This document shows positions 9,060 to 19,160 of a stretch of DNA of 64,000 bases, piece after piece (positions within the stretch are counted from its first letter, which is position 1; every line of letters begins with the position of its first letter). The notes under the pieces are model-generated. The model did no database searches. It had not been told where the DNA came from and saw nothing but the letters and a program-made list of their open reading frames with translations. Position numbers and translations under genes: made by a program. This DNA is from Saccharopolyspora gloriosae (lineage in GTDB: Bacteria; Actinomycetota; Actinomycetes; Mycobacteriales; Pseudonocardiaceae), in assembly GCF_022828475.1 (NCBI RefSeq), contig NZ_CP059557.1:5627470-5691469 (forward strand). The letters run 5' to 3'.

Positions 9060-12000
9060 TCACCGGACCATGCTGCGCAATTGACGCGTGGCCACCGACA
9101 ACGTCGCCAGATCCAGGCTGCCGGAGCGCTTGATGGCCTCCAGCGACGTCCTCGCCCGCCCGATCCGGGAAGCGTTGGTGGCCTCCCACTGGGCGATCTT
9201 GTCCGCCGCCGGTTCCTCCGGGTCGCTGGTGCTGAGCACGTCGATCGTCAACGCCCGCAACGAGGCGTAGAGGTCGTCGCGCAGCGCCAGCCGGGCCAGC
9301 GAATGCCAGCGGTTGCCGCGTTCCAGCCCGTTGACCGCCAGCAGCAGCCGCTCCATGTCGAGGTGCTCGGCGAGCATGTAGTACAGCTCCGCGCTCTCCC
9401 GAGGGCTGCGTTCCGGGCTGAACCCGGTGTCGCGTTCGGCGAGCTCGGCGACCTCGGTGATGTCCAGCAGCGCGTAGGTGTCCAGCAGCGCCCCGACGCG
9501 TTCCGCCAGGTCGGCGGGCACGCCCTCGGACATGAGCCGTTGCGTCGTCTCCTGCGCCCCGCTGGCGGCCCGGCCGTGCAGCATGCCCGGCACGCTCGCG
9601 GACAGTTCGGCCACGACCGGCCGGAACCGGCTGATCTCCGCACCGATCGCCAACGGCTGCGGCCGGTTCGACAGCAGCCAGCGCGCCGCCCGGTCCAGCA
9701 ACCTGCGGACCTGCAGCACCATCTCGTCGGCGACCCTGCTGGGCACCACGTTGTCCAGCTCGTCGATCCGCCGCCACAGGTCCGGCAGGTCGTACACGCC
9801 GGTGACCACGGCGAACGCCCGCACCGCGTCGGTGGCGGTGGCGGAGATCTCCTCGGACAGCCGGTACGCGTAGGACACGCCCGCGCCGTCAACGACCTCG
9901 TTGACCAGCAGCGTCGAGGTGATCTCGCGGCGCAGCGGGTGCGCCGGGATCGCGTCGGCGTAGCGCTCCCGCAGCGGCTTCGGGAAGTAGTCCGGCAGCC
10001 GCCCGCTGAACGCGTCCGCGTCCGGCAGATCGCTGGCCAGCACCTGAGCTTTCAGCGACAGCTTCACGTGCGCCATCAGCGTCGCCAATTCCGGCGAGCT
10101 CAGCCCGGTTTCCTTCTTCTCCCGGTCGCGCAGCTCCTTCTTGCCGGGCAGCGCCTCCAGTTCGCGGTCGAGGCCGTTGTCCTCCAGCGCGGTGATCTGC
10201 CTGGCATGCACCGACACCATCTCGGCGGCGTGCGCGCGGGAGATGCCGAGCACCGCGTTCTGCCGGTAGTTGTCGGCGAGCACCAGCTCGGAGACCTCGT
10301 CGGTCATCTCCGCGAGCAGCTCGTTGCGCTGCACGTCGTCCAGCGTGCCCTCGGAGACCAAGTGGTCCAGCAGGACCTTGATGTTGACCTCGTGGTCCGA
10401 GCAGTCCACGCCCGCCGAGTTGTCCAGCGCGTCGGTGTTGACCTTGCCGCCGGCACGGGCGAACTCGATGCGCCCGAGCTGGGTGAGGCCGAGGTTGCCG
10501 CCCTCACCCACGACCCGCACCCGCAGTTGACCGCCGTCGACGCGGACCGCGTCGTTGGCCTTGTCCCCCACGTCGCCGTGCGTCTCGCTGCCTGCCTTCA
10601 CGTAGGTGCCGATGCCGCCGTTCCACAGCAGGTCGGTGGGAGCCTGCAAGATCGCCTTGATCAGCTCGGCCGGTGGCAGCGCGGTCACCGAGTCGTCGAT
10701 GCCCAGCGCGGTGCGGACCCGGTCGCCCAGCGGAATCGACTTCAGCGACCGCGACCACACGCCGCCGCCCTCGCTGATCTTGCCGCGGTCGTAGTCGTCC
10801 CACGTGGATCGGGGCAGGTGGAACAGCCTGCTGCGCTCCGCGAAAGAACTCGCCGCGTCCGGTTCCGGGTCGATGAACACGTGCATGTGGTTGAACGCGG
10901 CGACGAGCCGGATGTGCTCGGACAGCAGCATGCCGTTGCCGAAGACGTCACCGCCCATGTCGCCGATGCCGACGACGGTGAAGTCCTCGCGCTGGGTGTC
11001 CACGTCCAGCTCGCGGAAGTGCCGCTTGACGCTCTCCCAAGCGCCCTTCGCGGTGATGCCCATGGCCTTGTGGTCGTAGCCCACGGAACCACCGGAGGCG
11101 AACGCGTCACCGAGCCAGAAACCGTAAGAACCGGCGACCTCGTTGGCGAGGTCGGAGAACGCCGCCGTGCCCTTGTCCGCGGCCACCACCAGGTACGTGT
11201 CGTCGCCGTCGTGCCGGACGACGCCCTGCGGCGGATCGACCTCACCGGCGACGAGGTTGTCGGTCAGGTCCAGCAGGCCGGAGATGAACATGCGGTAGCA
11301 GGCGATGCCCTCGTTCAGGTTCGCCTCCCGGTCCTTGCCGGGATCACCGGTGGGCAGCGGCGGCCGCTTCACCACGAAGCCGCCCTTCGCGCCGACCGGC
11401 ACGATCACCGCGTTCTTCACCGCCTGCGCCTTGACCAGGCCCAAGATCTCCGTGCGGAAGTCCTCCTGCCGGTCCGACCAGCGCAGCCCGCCGCGCGCGA
11501 CGGAACCGAAGCGCAGGTGCACACCCTCCACTCGCGGCGAGTACACGAAGATCTCGTACTCCGGCCGCGGCTCCGGCAGGCCCGGGATCTCCTTCGGCTC
11601 CAGCTTCATCGCCAGGTAGGAGCGAGTGCCGTCGGTGTAGTAGTTCGTGCGCAGCGTCGCCGTGATCAGGCTCAGGTAGCTGCGCAGGATCCGGTCCGCG
11701 TTGAGGCTGGTCACATCGTCGACCAGCCGGGTGATCTGGGTGCGCAGCTCCTCCTGGTGCGCGTCGCGGTCGTCCGCGGCGAGCTTCGGGTCGAAGCGCA
11801 CCTCGAACAGCCGGGTCAGCGCCACCGTCGTCGCCCGGTGGGTGAGGATGACGTCGGCGATGAACTCCTGGCTGTAGGGCACGCCGGTCTGGCGCAGGTA
11901 CTTCGCGTAGGCGCGCAACACCGAAGCCTGGCGCCAGCTGAGCCCGGCGCGCAGCACCAGCGAGTTGAAGCGGTCCACCTCCGCCTCGCCCTGCCAGGCC

Positions 12001-13985
12001 GCGCGGAACGAGTCCTCGAAACGTTCGCGCAGCGTGTCGAGCCGTTCGGCGCCCTCGGTGTCGAGCAGCCCGGCCTCGAGCCGCAGGCCGAAGTCGTAGA
12101 TCCAGCACCTTTCGCCGCCCTCGGGCACCACCTCGTAGGGGCGCTCGTCGACGACCTCGACGCCCATGCTCTGCAGCACCGGCAGCACCCGCGACAACGT
12201 CACCCGCTCACCGGTGACGTAGATCTTGAAGCGGCGCTCGCCGGGCGCGGCGTTCTGCGGCGTGTAGAACGACATGCGCAGGTCGTGCTCATCGGACAGG
12301 GATTCCAGTTTCCACAGGTCCCGCAGGCCCTCTACCGCGCTGAAGTCCTCCTTGTAGGCCTCGGGGAACGACGCGGCGTAGCGCTGGGCCGCCTCGCTGG
12401 CGGCCTCCGAGCGGCGCACCCGGCGCGGTTCCTCGGTGTCGGCCGAGGCGATCTCCACCTCGGCGACCATCTGGTCCTCCCAGGTGTGGATCGCTTCGGA
12501 CAGCCGCTGCTGGATGCGAGCCAGGTCCGGTTCCGGGGCGTCACCGCCGGGCTTGGTGTGCACCACGAAGTGCACGCGGGCCAACGCCGACTCCCCGACG
12601 CGAGTGCTGTACTCCACGCTCGCGCCGCCCAGCTCGGCCAGCAGCACTTCCTGCATCGCCAACCGGGAACGGGTCGTGTAGCGATCCCGCGGCAGGTACA
12701 CGAGGCAGGAGAAGAACCGGCCGTACGGGTCGCGGCGCACGAACGGCTTGAGCTTGCGGCGTTCCGCGAGCGCCAGCACCCCGGTCACGGTGTCGCGCAG
12801 CGTCTCCAGGTCCGTGGAGAACAGTTCGGTGCGCGGGTAGTTCTGGATCTCCTCCAGCATCCGCTGCCCCGAGTAGGACTCCAGCGGGAATCCCGCGCCA
12901 TGAATGGCTTTGCGCACCCGGCGCTCGATGAACGGAATGTCGAGCACGTTCTCGTGCAGCGCCGTGGTGGTGAACAACCCGAGGAAGCGGTGTTCCCCGC
13001 TCACCTCGCCGCCGTCGTCGTAAGTCAGCACACCGACGTAGAACGGATGCACCGAACGGTGCACTGTGGACGGTGTGCTCGCCTGGGTGAGCACCAGCGG
13101 TTCGCCGGACCCGGTGCTGACGAGCACGTCCGGCCCGGTGGTGAGGTCCTGCGCGGCGAAGCTGTCGCTGCGCAGCACGCCTAGCCCGGACGCCAGCACC
13201 GGGTTCAGCTTCGACCGGCCGTCCTGCTCGGCGAGTTCGTTGTGCCGGTAGCCGAGGAAGGTGAAGTGCCCCTCGGCGAGCCAGCGCAGCAGCCCCGCGG
13301 CGTCCTGCGCGTCGCGGCCGCGCCGCCCTTCGAGCTCGTCGGCCACCGAGCGGACCTTCGCCAGCATCCGCTCGGTGTCCTCGACGACCTCCCGGACATC
13401 GCTGAGCACGGTGAGCAAACCCTGCTCCAGCGCCTGCAACCGGTCGGCGTCGGTGATCCGGTCGACCTCGGCGAACATCCACGACTCCGCCAGCGCGTCC
13501 TGCGGCGGCGCTCCCGGATCGGCCTGCGGCAGCACTTCGAGCAGCTCGCCCGCCGCATCGCGGCGCACCACGACGATCGGGTGGATGATCCGCTGCACTT
13601 CGGCGCCGTGCCGGGTCAGCTCGGCGATCACGCTGTCCACGAGATAGGGCATGTCGTCGGTGACCAGCTGCAACACGGTCGCCGAGTTCCGCCAGCCATC
13701 CGGTTCGAGACTGGGATTCACGATCCGCACCAGCGGACGGCCCGCGGCTCTCACACCGGCGAGCTCGTAGTGCGACTGCAGGGACGCGACCAGCTCCGCC
13801 GGTTCGTCGCCCGCGAGTTCTTCGGCAGGCACGTGCCGAAAATAAGTACGCAACAGCTCGCCGAGCCCCCCAGCGGCTTCGACGGCACGATCCAGCAACC
13901 AGGCCTTCGAGGCCTCCGGATTCTCGATTACGGCCGGCCTGACCGTGTCGGCGTCAGGAATAGCGGATCGGGGTTTCGAGGTCAT
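9060..13985 (-). CDS. gdh: NAD-specific glutamate dehydrogenase, large (GDH2/L_180) type
   Basis: Catalyses oxidative deamination of glutamate to 2-oxoglutarate with NAD+, normally in the catabolic direction. With ATG 13985 it is 1,641 aa, matching the 1,600-residue bacterial NAD-GDH class. An N-terminal regulatory half (ACT-like regions) precedes the catalytic core, visible as ARGGLRWSDRQEDFRTE (around 830), VKNAVIVPVGAKGGFVVKR (around 860) and the nucleotide-binding GIGDMGGDVFGNGML (around 1008). ATG 13985 is preferred to GTG 14000 because GGAG lies 9 nt before it. It is transcribed alone: a 126-bp gap separates it from the upstream gene and a terminator hairpin follows. Very long ORFs on the opposite strand are shadows of its codon bias. 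Confidence 0.95.
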   Translation of the reverse strand: MTSKPRSAIPDADTVRPAVIENPEASKAWLLDRAVEAAGGLGELLRTYFRHVPAEELAGDEPAELVASLQSHYELAGVRAAGRPLVRIVNPSLEPDGWRNSATVLQLVTDDMPYLVDSVIAELTRHGAEVQRIIHPIVVVRRDAAGELLEVLPQADPGAPPQDALAESWMFAEVDRITDADRLQALEQGLLTVLSDVREVVEDTERMLAKVRSVADELEGRRGRDAQDAAGLLRWLAEGHFTFLGYRHNELAEQDGRSKLNPVLASGLGVLRSDSFAAQDLTTGPDVLVSTGSGEPLVLTQASTPSTVHRSVHPFYVGVLTYDDGGEVSGEHRFLGLFTTTALHENVLDIPFIERRVRKAIHGAGFPLESYSGQRMLEEIQNYPRTELFSTDLETLRDTVTGVLALAERRKLKPFVRRDPYGRFFSCLVYLPRDRYTTRSRLAMQEVLLAELGGASVEYSTRVGESALARVHFVVHTKPGGDAPEPDLARIQQRLSEAIHTWEDQMVAEVEIASADTEEPRRVRRSEAASEAAQRYAASFPEAYKEDFSAVEGLRDLWKLESLSDEHDLRMSFYTPQNAAPGERRFKIYVTGERVTLSRVLPVLQSMGVEVVDERPYEVVPEGGERCWIYDFGLRLEAGLLDTEGAERLDTLRERFEDSFRAAWQGEAEVDRFNSLVLRAGLSWRQASVLRAYAKYLRQTGVPYSQEFIADVILTHRATTVALTRLFEVRFDPKLAADDRDAHQEELRTQITRLVDDVTSLNADRILRSYLSLITATLRTNYYTDGTRSYLAMKLEPKEIPGLPEPRPEYEIFVYSPRVEGVHLRFGSVARGGLRWSDRQEDFRTEILGLVKAQAVKNAVIVPVGAKGGFVVKRPPLPTGDPGKDREANLNEGIACYRMFISGLLDLTDNLVAGEVDPPQGVVRHDGDDTYLVVAADKGTAAFSDLANEVAGSYGFWLGDAFASGGSVGYDHKAMGITAKGAWESVKRHFRELDVDTQREDFTVVGIGDMGGDVFGNGMLLSEHIRLVAAFNHMHVFIDPEPDAASSFAERSRLFHLPRSTWDDYDRGKISEGGGVWSRSLKSIPLGDRVRTALGIDDSVTALPPAELIKAILQAPTDLLWNGGIGTYVKAGSETHGDVGDKANDAVRVDGGQLRVRVVGEGGNLGLTQLGRIEFARAGGKVNTDALDNSAGVDCSDHEVNIKVLLDHLVSEGTLDDVQRNELLAEMTDEVSELVLADNYRQNAVLGISRAHAAEMVSVHARQITALEDNGLDRELEALPGKKELRDREKKETGLSSPELATLMAHVKLSLKAQVLASDLPDADAFSGRLPDYFPKPLRERYADAIPAHPLRREITSTLLVNEVVDGAGVSYAYRLSEEISATATDAVRAFAVVTGVYDLPDLWRRIDELDNVVPSRVADEMVLQVRRLLDRAARWLLSNRPQPLAIGAEISRFRPVVAELSASVPGMLHGRAASGAQETTQRLMSEGVPADLAERVGALLDTYALLDITEVAELAERDTGFSPERSPRESAELYYMLAEHLDMERLLLAVNGLERGNRWHSLARLALRDDLYASLRALTIDVLSTSDPEEPAADKIAQWEATNASRIGRARTSLEAIKRSGSLDLATLSVATRQLRSMVR

Positions 13986-14110
13986 CTTCAGCTGCTCCAC
14001 GCTTGGACGGCACCGCGTTGTGCCAACACGGATTCCACCCTAAGCCTGCCAGGCCAAGGGCGGATCAGGTGGGAGCGGCATCGCTCCCGAGGGGAACTCC
14101 GGCACAACGT

Positions 14111-17100
14111 TCAGTGGCCCCAGGAAGTCCAGGGCTCGTGGTGCGACGCGGGCCGCCGATGGCGTGGTGTGCCGGGCTCCTCCGGGTCCGCGTCGTGTGG
14201 ATGCGGCAGGCCGACCGGGTGCCCGTCGGCCGTGGGCTGCCCGTGCTTGCCGGAAGCGTCGGCGTCGTCCTGGCCGCGTCTGCCGTTCTCGTAGGCCAGC
14301 AGCGCCTCGGCCAGCAGGTCGGCCAGGCCGACCTCGTTGCCCGGTTCCGCGCCGGCCTGTTCGGTGCCGCCGTCGCGGTGTCGCGCCAGCAGTTCCGCCG
14401 CCGATTCGAGCCGTTCAGCGGCAGGGCGGCCGGGGTCGGCGAGTGCCGAGCCGGAGGATTCGGTGCCGGTGCCCGCGGGGGCGGAATGGGCCGGGCCGAA
14501 TTCGGGGCGGGTCCGGTCGAACGGGGAGGCGTCCGTGCCGCTCGGGTCGGCGAACACCGATTCGGCGTAGGACGTCCCCGTGTAGTGGGGCTCGGAGTAG
14601 GACGGTTCGGACAGCGCTCCCAGGTTCGGGGGCAGCGCGCTCGCCGAGTCGGTCGTTCTCGGCGAGCCGAGCGGGTCCGGAGTCCCGGTGGATCGCGTCG
14701 AACTTCCGCCCCAGGGCGCGGAAGCCCACGGCGGTGCCTCCGGCACGGGAGTGTCCGACTGCTCATCGGGGTCGGCGTGCCGGGCTCGGCGCCTGCCGCC
14801 GGAGGGCGGCTCCGGGACGGTCTCCTGCCGGTCGCCGCCGAGGTAGGAACCCAGGTACCGGTCCGCCCACGACGCCCCGGACCGTGGCGGCTCATCGGTC
14901 TGCTCACCCGGCGCGTCCGCTGCCGCCCGGTGCGCGGAGTCCTGCCCCGTGCCCTCCCGGCCGTGGCGTTGCATCTCGGCGAGGCTTTCGCGGATCTCCG
15001 CGAGCGACCGGCCGCGGGTCCGGCGGCCCTGCTCCTCGTACGGCTCCGAGGCGGCTCCGCTGAAAGATTCCGGGGTGGCCGGGGCCGGATCCGCGGACCA
15101 GCGCTCGGGTCCGCGGGACAGAGCGGAGTCGTCGAGGTGCTCCACGGCGCCGACCTGCTCCGAAGGCTTCGGTGGTTCGTCGTCCGACATGGAGATCACC
15201 GGCATGATCGCGGTGACGTCCGGCGGAGCGACCGGCTCCGCGGTCGGGCGGTGGTCCCACGGGGCGCTCATGTCGGGCGCGGACTCCGCCGGTTCTTCGG
15301 CGGCGGTCTCCCGGCGTCGCCCACCGCGAGTGCCGAACTCCGGGAAGTCGTCGGCGCTGCTGCCGGGACGCGATTCGGCGGTGTGAGGTTCGGCGCGGCC
15401 AGGTTCGGCGCTGTCGGGTTCGGGCCGGTCCGGTTCGAAGCGGGCCGATCGGCCGGATCCGAAGTCGTAGACCGGGAATCCCTCGCCGAACGGCGCCGCG
15501 GTGACTCGTCCGACCGGGACGTCCACGCCGCCGTGGCGGCCCGGTGCCTCGTCGTCGGTGGACGGGTCCGGTTCCGGCGCACGTCGCTTGCCGCCGGATC
15601 CCGCGGTCGTCGCGGCGGGGTCCTGCTCCGGCACGCGGGGCTGGGGCATCGCGGAACCCGAGGTGTCCGAATCCGGTGCCGGACGGCCCGAATCGGCGGC
15701 TTCCGGGGACGGCCTGCGGTCGTCGGCGACGCGGCTGGTGAGCGTGTCCATCAGCCTGCGCGCGGCGTCCCGCACGCTGCTCTCACCCGGCTTGCGGTAC
15801 TCGTCGAGCGGGTCGCCCTCGGAGAGCTGCTGCGCGGACGCTTCCGGCTCGGGGTCCGGCTCCGACCATGCGGCCTCCTGCGGTGCGACCGGAGTCGGGG
15901 GCTGGAAAGTCGGCGGCTGGGAACTCGGGGCCTGGGAAGTCGGCGATTGGGAAGCCTGCGCCTGGGATTCGGATTCCGCGATGCGCTGCGGGCGACCGGT
16001 GCCGTCGGCGCGGCGTCGTCCGGCGGTCTGTCGCGGCGCGGGAACGTCGGTGCTCGCGTCGTGCGCCTGCGCATCGTGGGCACCTGCGTTGCGCGCCACG
16101 ACGTCGTGCGGTTCGGCGGTACGTGATCGCCAGGTGCGTTCGGGAGCGGATTCCTCGGGCACGGCGACCGATTCGGCCTCTTGCCGGGAATCCGCATCGG
16201 CTACGGGAGCCACCGGAGTCGCGCCGGCGACGGGGACGGCGGCCCGCTCCGCTCCGCTCGCCGTGGCCGGATTCGAGGTCGCCAGCGCCGGAAACTCCTC
16301 CAGCAACCGGACCCGCGCGGAGTGCACCGCGGCACGCCACCGCCGATCCGCCGCGTACGCACGGCGCAGCGTGGCCAGCGCCTCGACGTACTCCTCGGCC
16401 CGCTCATGCGTCTGGGAGGACATGCTCAGCGATTCGGTGAGCAGGCAGTCCAGCTTGTGCCGTTCGGCGTTGGCCGCCGCGTCGTTGAGCAGCCGCACCG
16501 CGGCGGCGAGCTCACCGGAGGGCAAGTGCACACGGGTCGCCAATGCGAGCCGCAACCACCCCGACGGCCCGGCCGCGGCCGCCCGGACGGGAGTGCGGAT
16601 CACCGGTGAGGCCGCCTCGACGGCCTCACCGCGACGTCCCAGGTCCAGCAACGAGTGCACTTGTTCCAGCACCAGGCGTGCCCGGAGCTCGCCGCTCTCC
16701 GCGGCGGGATCGCCGAGCCGGTCCAGCAGCGCCAGTCCCGCTTCGGCGGAGCGGGCCGCCTGGTCGAAGTCCCCATTGCGCCGCAGGTGCCCGGCCCGTG
16801 CCGTGCGCACCCGCGCCAGCAGCAGCCTGCTGGTGTCGCGGTTGAGCTCGGTGGCGGCGGCGTAGAGCCGCTCGGCTTCGTCCAACGCCTCGGAACGTTC
16901 GGCCTCCCGCTGCTTGCCCGGCAGCGCGGCCGCCAGTTCCAGCAGCGCGTGCGCACGCAGCGACGGCTCGATCCGCTCGCGCTCCAGCACCGGCTGCAGC
17001 ACGCGCAACGCGACCTCGTACCCACCTGCCGTACGAGCGCAGCAAGCCAGCTCGACGCGCAGCTCCGCGGCGATCTCGTGATCACCCGCGCGCTCCGCGT

Positions 17101-17338
17101 CGCGAACGGCCGTGATGGCCCGATTGGTCACCGCGACCCCGTGCCCGAGGCGGTTGGACGCGAACAGCGCCACCGCCTCGGCACGGAGCCGCAGCGAACG
17201 ATCACCGACACGTCTGGCCTGTGCAACGGCCTGATCGCCGAGCACCAAGGCAAGCTCGGGAACCCGCCAACGCATCTGCCAAGCGGGTTCGAACAACTCT
17301 TGCGCACCGCCCGGTTGAGCTCCGTGCATGCTGGCCAA
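14111..17338 (-). CDS. TPR-like N-terminal domain with a 700-residue disordered tail
   Basis: A 1,075-aa protein of unknown function. Residues about 20-330 are helical repeats of tetratricopeptide character (alternating AxxLLELAAAL / RARLVLEQV-like helices). From about 350 to the end it is Pro/Ser/Glu/Arg-rich, low complexity and probably disordered, with a short ordered-looking island around RSLAEIRESLAEMQRHGRE. No signal peptide or membrane segment is seen. The start is TTG 17338 or ATG 17329; GGGGAGG lies 4 nt before the TTG, so the spacing is awkward for both. It begins 18 bp after ettA, so it should be co-transcribed. The pairing suggests a translation- or stress-linked scaffold, but this is inference only. 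Confidence 0.75.
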   Translation of the reverse strand: MASMHGAQPGGAQELFEPAWQMRWRVPELALVLGDQAVAQARRVGDRSLRLRAEAVALFASNRLGHGVAVTNRAITAVRDAERAGDHEIAAELRVELACCARTAGGYEVALRVLQPVLERERIEPSLRAHALLELAAALPGKQREAERSEALDEAERLYAAATELNRDTSRLLLARVRTARAGHLRRNGDFDQAARSAEAGLALLDRLGDPAAESGELRARLVLEQVHSLLDLGRRGEAVEAASPVIRTPVRAAAAGPSGWLRLALATRVHLPSGELAAAVRLLNDAAANAERHKLDCLLTESLSMSSQTHERAEEYVEALATLRRAYAADRRWRAAVHSARVRLLEEFPALATSNPATASGAERAAVPVAGATPVAPVADADSRQEAESVAVPEESAPERTWRSRTAEPHDVVARNAGAHDAQAHDASTDVPAPRQTAGRRRADGTGRPQRIAESESQAQASQSPTSQAPSSQPPTFQPPTPVAPQEAAWSEPDPEPEASAQQLSEGDPLDEYRKPGESSVRDAARRLMDTLTSRVADDRRPSPEAADSGRPAPDSDTSGSAMPQPRVPEQDPAATTAGSGGKRRAPEPDPSTDDEAPGRHGGVDVPVGRVTAAPFGEGFPVYDFGSGRSARFEPDRPEPDSAEPGRAEPHTAESRPGSSADDFPEFGTRGGRRRETAAEEPAESAPDMSAPWDHRPTAEPVAPPDVTAIMPVISMSDDEPPKPSEQVGAVEHLDDSALSRGPERWSADPAPATPESFSGAASEPYEEQGRRTRGRSLAEIRESLAEMQRHGREGTGQDSAHRAAADAPGEQTDEPPRSGASWADRYLGSYLGGDRQETVPEPPSGGRRRARHADPDEQSDTPVPEAPPWASAPWGGSSTRSTGTPDPLGSPRTTDSASALPPNLGALSEPSYSEPHYTGTSYAESVFADPSGTDASPFDRTRPEFGPAHSAPAGTGTESSGSALADPGRPAAERLESAAELLARHRDGGTEQAGAEPGNEVGLADLLAEALLAYENGRRGQDDADASGKHGQPTADGHPVGLPHPHDADPEEPGTPRHRRPASHHEPWTSWGH

Positions 17339-17356
17339 GACGCCTCCCCGCCAGGA

Positions 17357-19033
17357 TCAGCCCCGGGTCAACTTCCGGTGGGTGACACGATGCGGACGGG
17401 CGGCCTCCTGCCCCAGTCTGTCGATCTTGTTCTTCTCGTAGCCCTCGAAGTTGCCCTCGAACCAGTACCACTTGGCCGGGTTCTCGTCGTCGCCTTCCCA
17501 GGCGAGGATGTGCGTCGCGACGCGGTCCAGGAACCACCTGTCGTGCGAGATCACCACGGCGCAGCCGGGGAACTGTTCGAGCGCGTGCTCCAGCGAGCCC
17601 AGGGTTTCGACGTCGAGGTCGTTCGTCGGCTCGTCCAGCAGGATCAGGTTGCCGCCCTCTTTGAGGGTCAGCGCGAGGTTCAGCCGGTTGCGCTCACCGC
17701 CGGAGAGCACGCCCGCCGGCTTCTGCTGGTCAGGACCCTTGAACCCGAACGCGCTCACGTAGGCGCGGGACGGCATCTCGACCTGGCCGACCTGGATGTA
17801 GTCGAGACCGTCGGAGACCACCTCCCACACGTTCTTGTTCGGGTCGATGTGCGACCGGTTCTGGTCGACGTACGACAGCCGCACGGTGTCGCCGACCTTG
17901 ACGGTGCCCGCGTCCGGCTGCTCCAGCCCGACGATGGTCTTGAACAGCGTCGTCTTGCCGACACCGTTCGGGCCGATGACGCCGACGATGCCGTTGCGCG
18001 GCAGGTCGAACGTCAGGCCGTCGATGAGCAGGTTGTCGCCGAAGCCCTTCTTGAGGTTCTCCACCTCCACGACCTGGTTGCCCAGTCGCGGTCCCGGCGG
18101 GATCTGGATCTCCTCGAAGTCGAGCTTGCGGGTCTTCTCCGCCTCGGCCGCCATCTCCTCGTAGCGCTCCAGCCGGGAACGCGACTTGGTCTGGCGGGCC
18201 TTCGCGTTGGAGCGGACCCACTCCAGCTCGTCCTTCAGGCGACGCTGAAGCTTCTGGTCGCGCTTGCCCTGGACGGCGAGTCGCTCCTGCTTCTTCTCCA
18301 GGTACGTGGAGTAGTTGCCCTCGTACGGGTAGGTGCGTCCGCGGTCGAGCTCCAGGATCCAGCCCGCGACGTTGTCCAGGAAGTACCTATCGTGCGTCAC
18401 GGCCAGGACGGCGCCGGGATAGTTCGACAGGAACTGCTCCAGCCACAGCACGCTCTCGGCGTCCAGGTGGTTCGTCGGCTCGTCCAGCAGCAGCAGGTCG
18501 GGCTTGCTCAGCAGCAGCTTGCACAGCGCGACCCGGCGGCGCTCACCACCGGAGAGGTGGCTGACCTCGGCGTCCGGCGGCGGGCAGCGCAGCGCGTCCA
18601 TCGCCTGTTCGAGCTGGGAGTCGATCTCCCACGCGTCCGCGTGGTCGAGGTCCTCCTGGAGCTTGCCCATCTCTTCCATCAGCTCGTCGGTGTAGTCCGT
18701 GGCGAGCTGCTCGGCGATCGCGTTGAAGCGGTGCAGCTTCTCCATGATCTCGCCGACGCCTTCCTCGACGTTGCCGAGGACGGTCTTGTCTTCGTTGAGC
18801 GGCGGCTCCTGCTGCATGATGCCGACTGTGTAGCCGGGCGAGAGGAACGCTTCACCGTTGTTCGGGTGTTCGAGTCCCGCCATGATCTTGAGCACGGTCG
18901 ACTTGCCGGCGCCGTTCGGGCCAACGACGCCGATCTTGGCACCGGGGTAGAACTGGATGGTCGCGTCATCGAGGATGACCTTGTCCCCGTGCGCCTTCCG
19001 CACCTTCTTCATGGTGTAAATGAACTCGGCCAT
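17357..19033 (-). CDS. ettA: energy-dependent translational throttle protein EttA (ABC-F)
   Basis: A 558-aa soluble ABC-F ATPase (E. coli EttA is 555 aa) that binds the ribosomal E site and gates entry into elongation according to ATP/ADP. There are two nucleotide-binding domains: Walker A GPNGAGKS (about 39-46) and GPNGVGKTT (about 354-362), signatures LSGGERRR (about 158) and LSGGERNR (about 444), and Walker B segments LLLLDEPTNHLD and LILLDEPTNDLD. The arm and linker regions between them are present. ATG 19033 (MAEFIYTMKKVRK) is the conserved start; an upstream in-frame start at 19072 is not needed. It leads an operon with the TPR-like gene. Confidence 0.95.
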   Translation of the reverse strand: MAEFIYTMKKVRKAHGDKVILDDATIQFYPGAKIGVVGPNGAGKSTVLKIMAGLEHPNNGEAFLSPGYTVGIMQQEPPLNEDKTVLGNVEEGVGEIMEKLHRFNAIAEQLATDYTDELMEEMGKLQEDLDHADAWEIDSQLEQAMDALRCPPPDAEVSHLSGGERRRVALCKLLLSKPDLLLLDEPTNHLDAESVLWLEQFLSNYPGAVLAVTHDRYFLDNVAGWILELDRGRTYPYEGNYSTYLEKKQERLAVQGKRDQKLQRRLKDELEWVRSNAKARQTKSRSRLERYEEMAAEAEKTRKLDFEEIQIPPGPRLGNQVVEVENLKKGFGDNLLIDGLTFDLPRNGIVGVIGPNGVGKTTLFKTIVGLEQPDAGTVKVGDTVRLSYVDQNRSHIDPNKNVWEVVSDGLDYIQVGQVEMPSRAYVSAFGFKGPDQQKPAGVLSGGERNRLNLALTLKEGGNLILLDEPTNDLDVETLGSLEHALEQFPGCAVVISHDRWFLDRVATHILAWEGDDENPAKWYWFEGNFEGYEKNKIDRLGQEAARPHRVTHRKLTRG

Positions 19034-19066
19034 GCCCTGAATCGTAGTTGCGACCCGTGTCGGCCC

Positions 19067-19104
19067 GTGCACCGCCGTCGATTGCCACCCCGATGACGGT
19101 GCAC
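19067..19104 (-). terminator. hairpin between ssb-like gene and ettA
   Basis: Arms GTGCACCG (19067-19074) and CGGTGCAC (19097-19104) around a 22-nt loop that can extend the stem. It lies 57 bp beyond the ssb-like stop and 34 bp before the ettA start. It may end ssb transcription or be part of the ettA leader. Confidence 0.4.
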
Positions 19105-19160
19105 GCCCCGGACTCTCCCGGCTTCACCGCTGGTCACCGACCCGAAGCGCTCCGCTCGGG

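Noticed and set aside
9081-13184. 1,367-codon ORF antisense to gdh
   Set aside because: It mirrors the codon bias of gdh, is Arg/Gln/Val-rich with no domain, and the opposite frame is an unmistakable glutamate dehydrogenase.
14003-16865. Long ORFs antisense to the TPR/disordered gene
   Set aside because: Composition is the complement of the low-complexity tail; no recognisable protein features.
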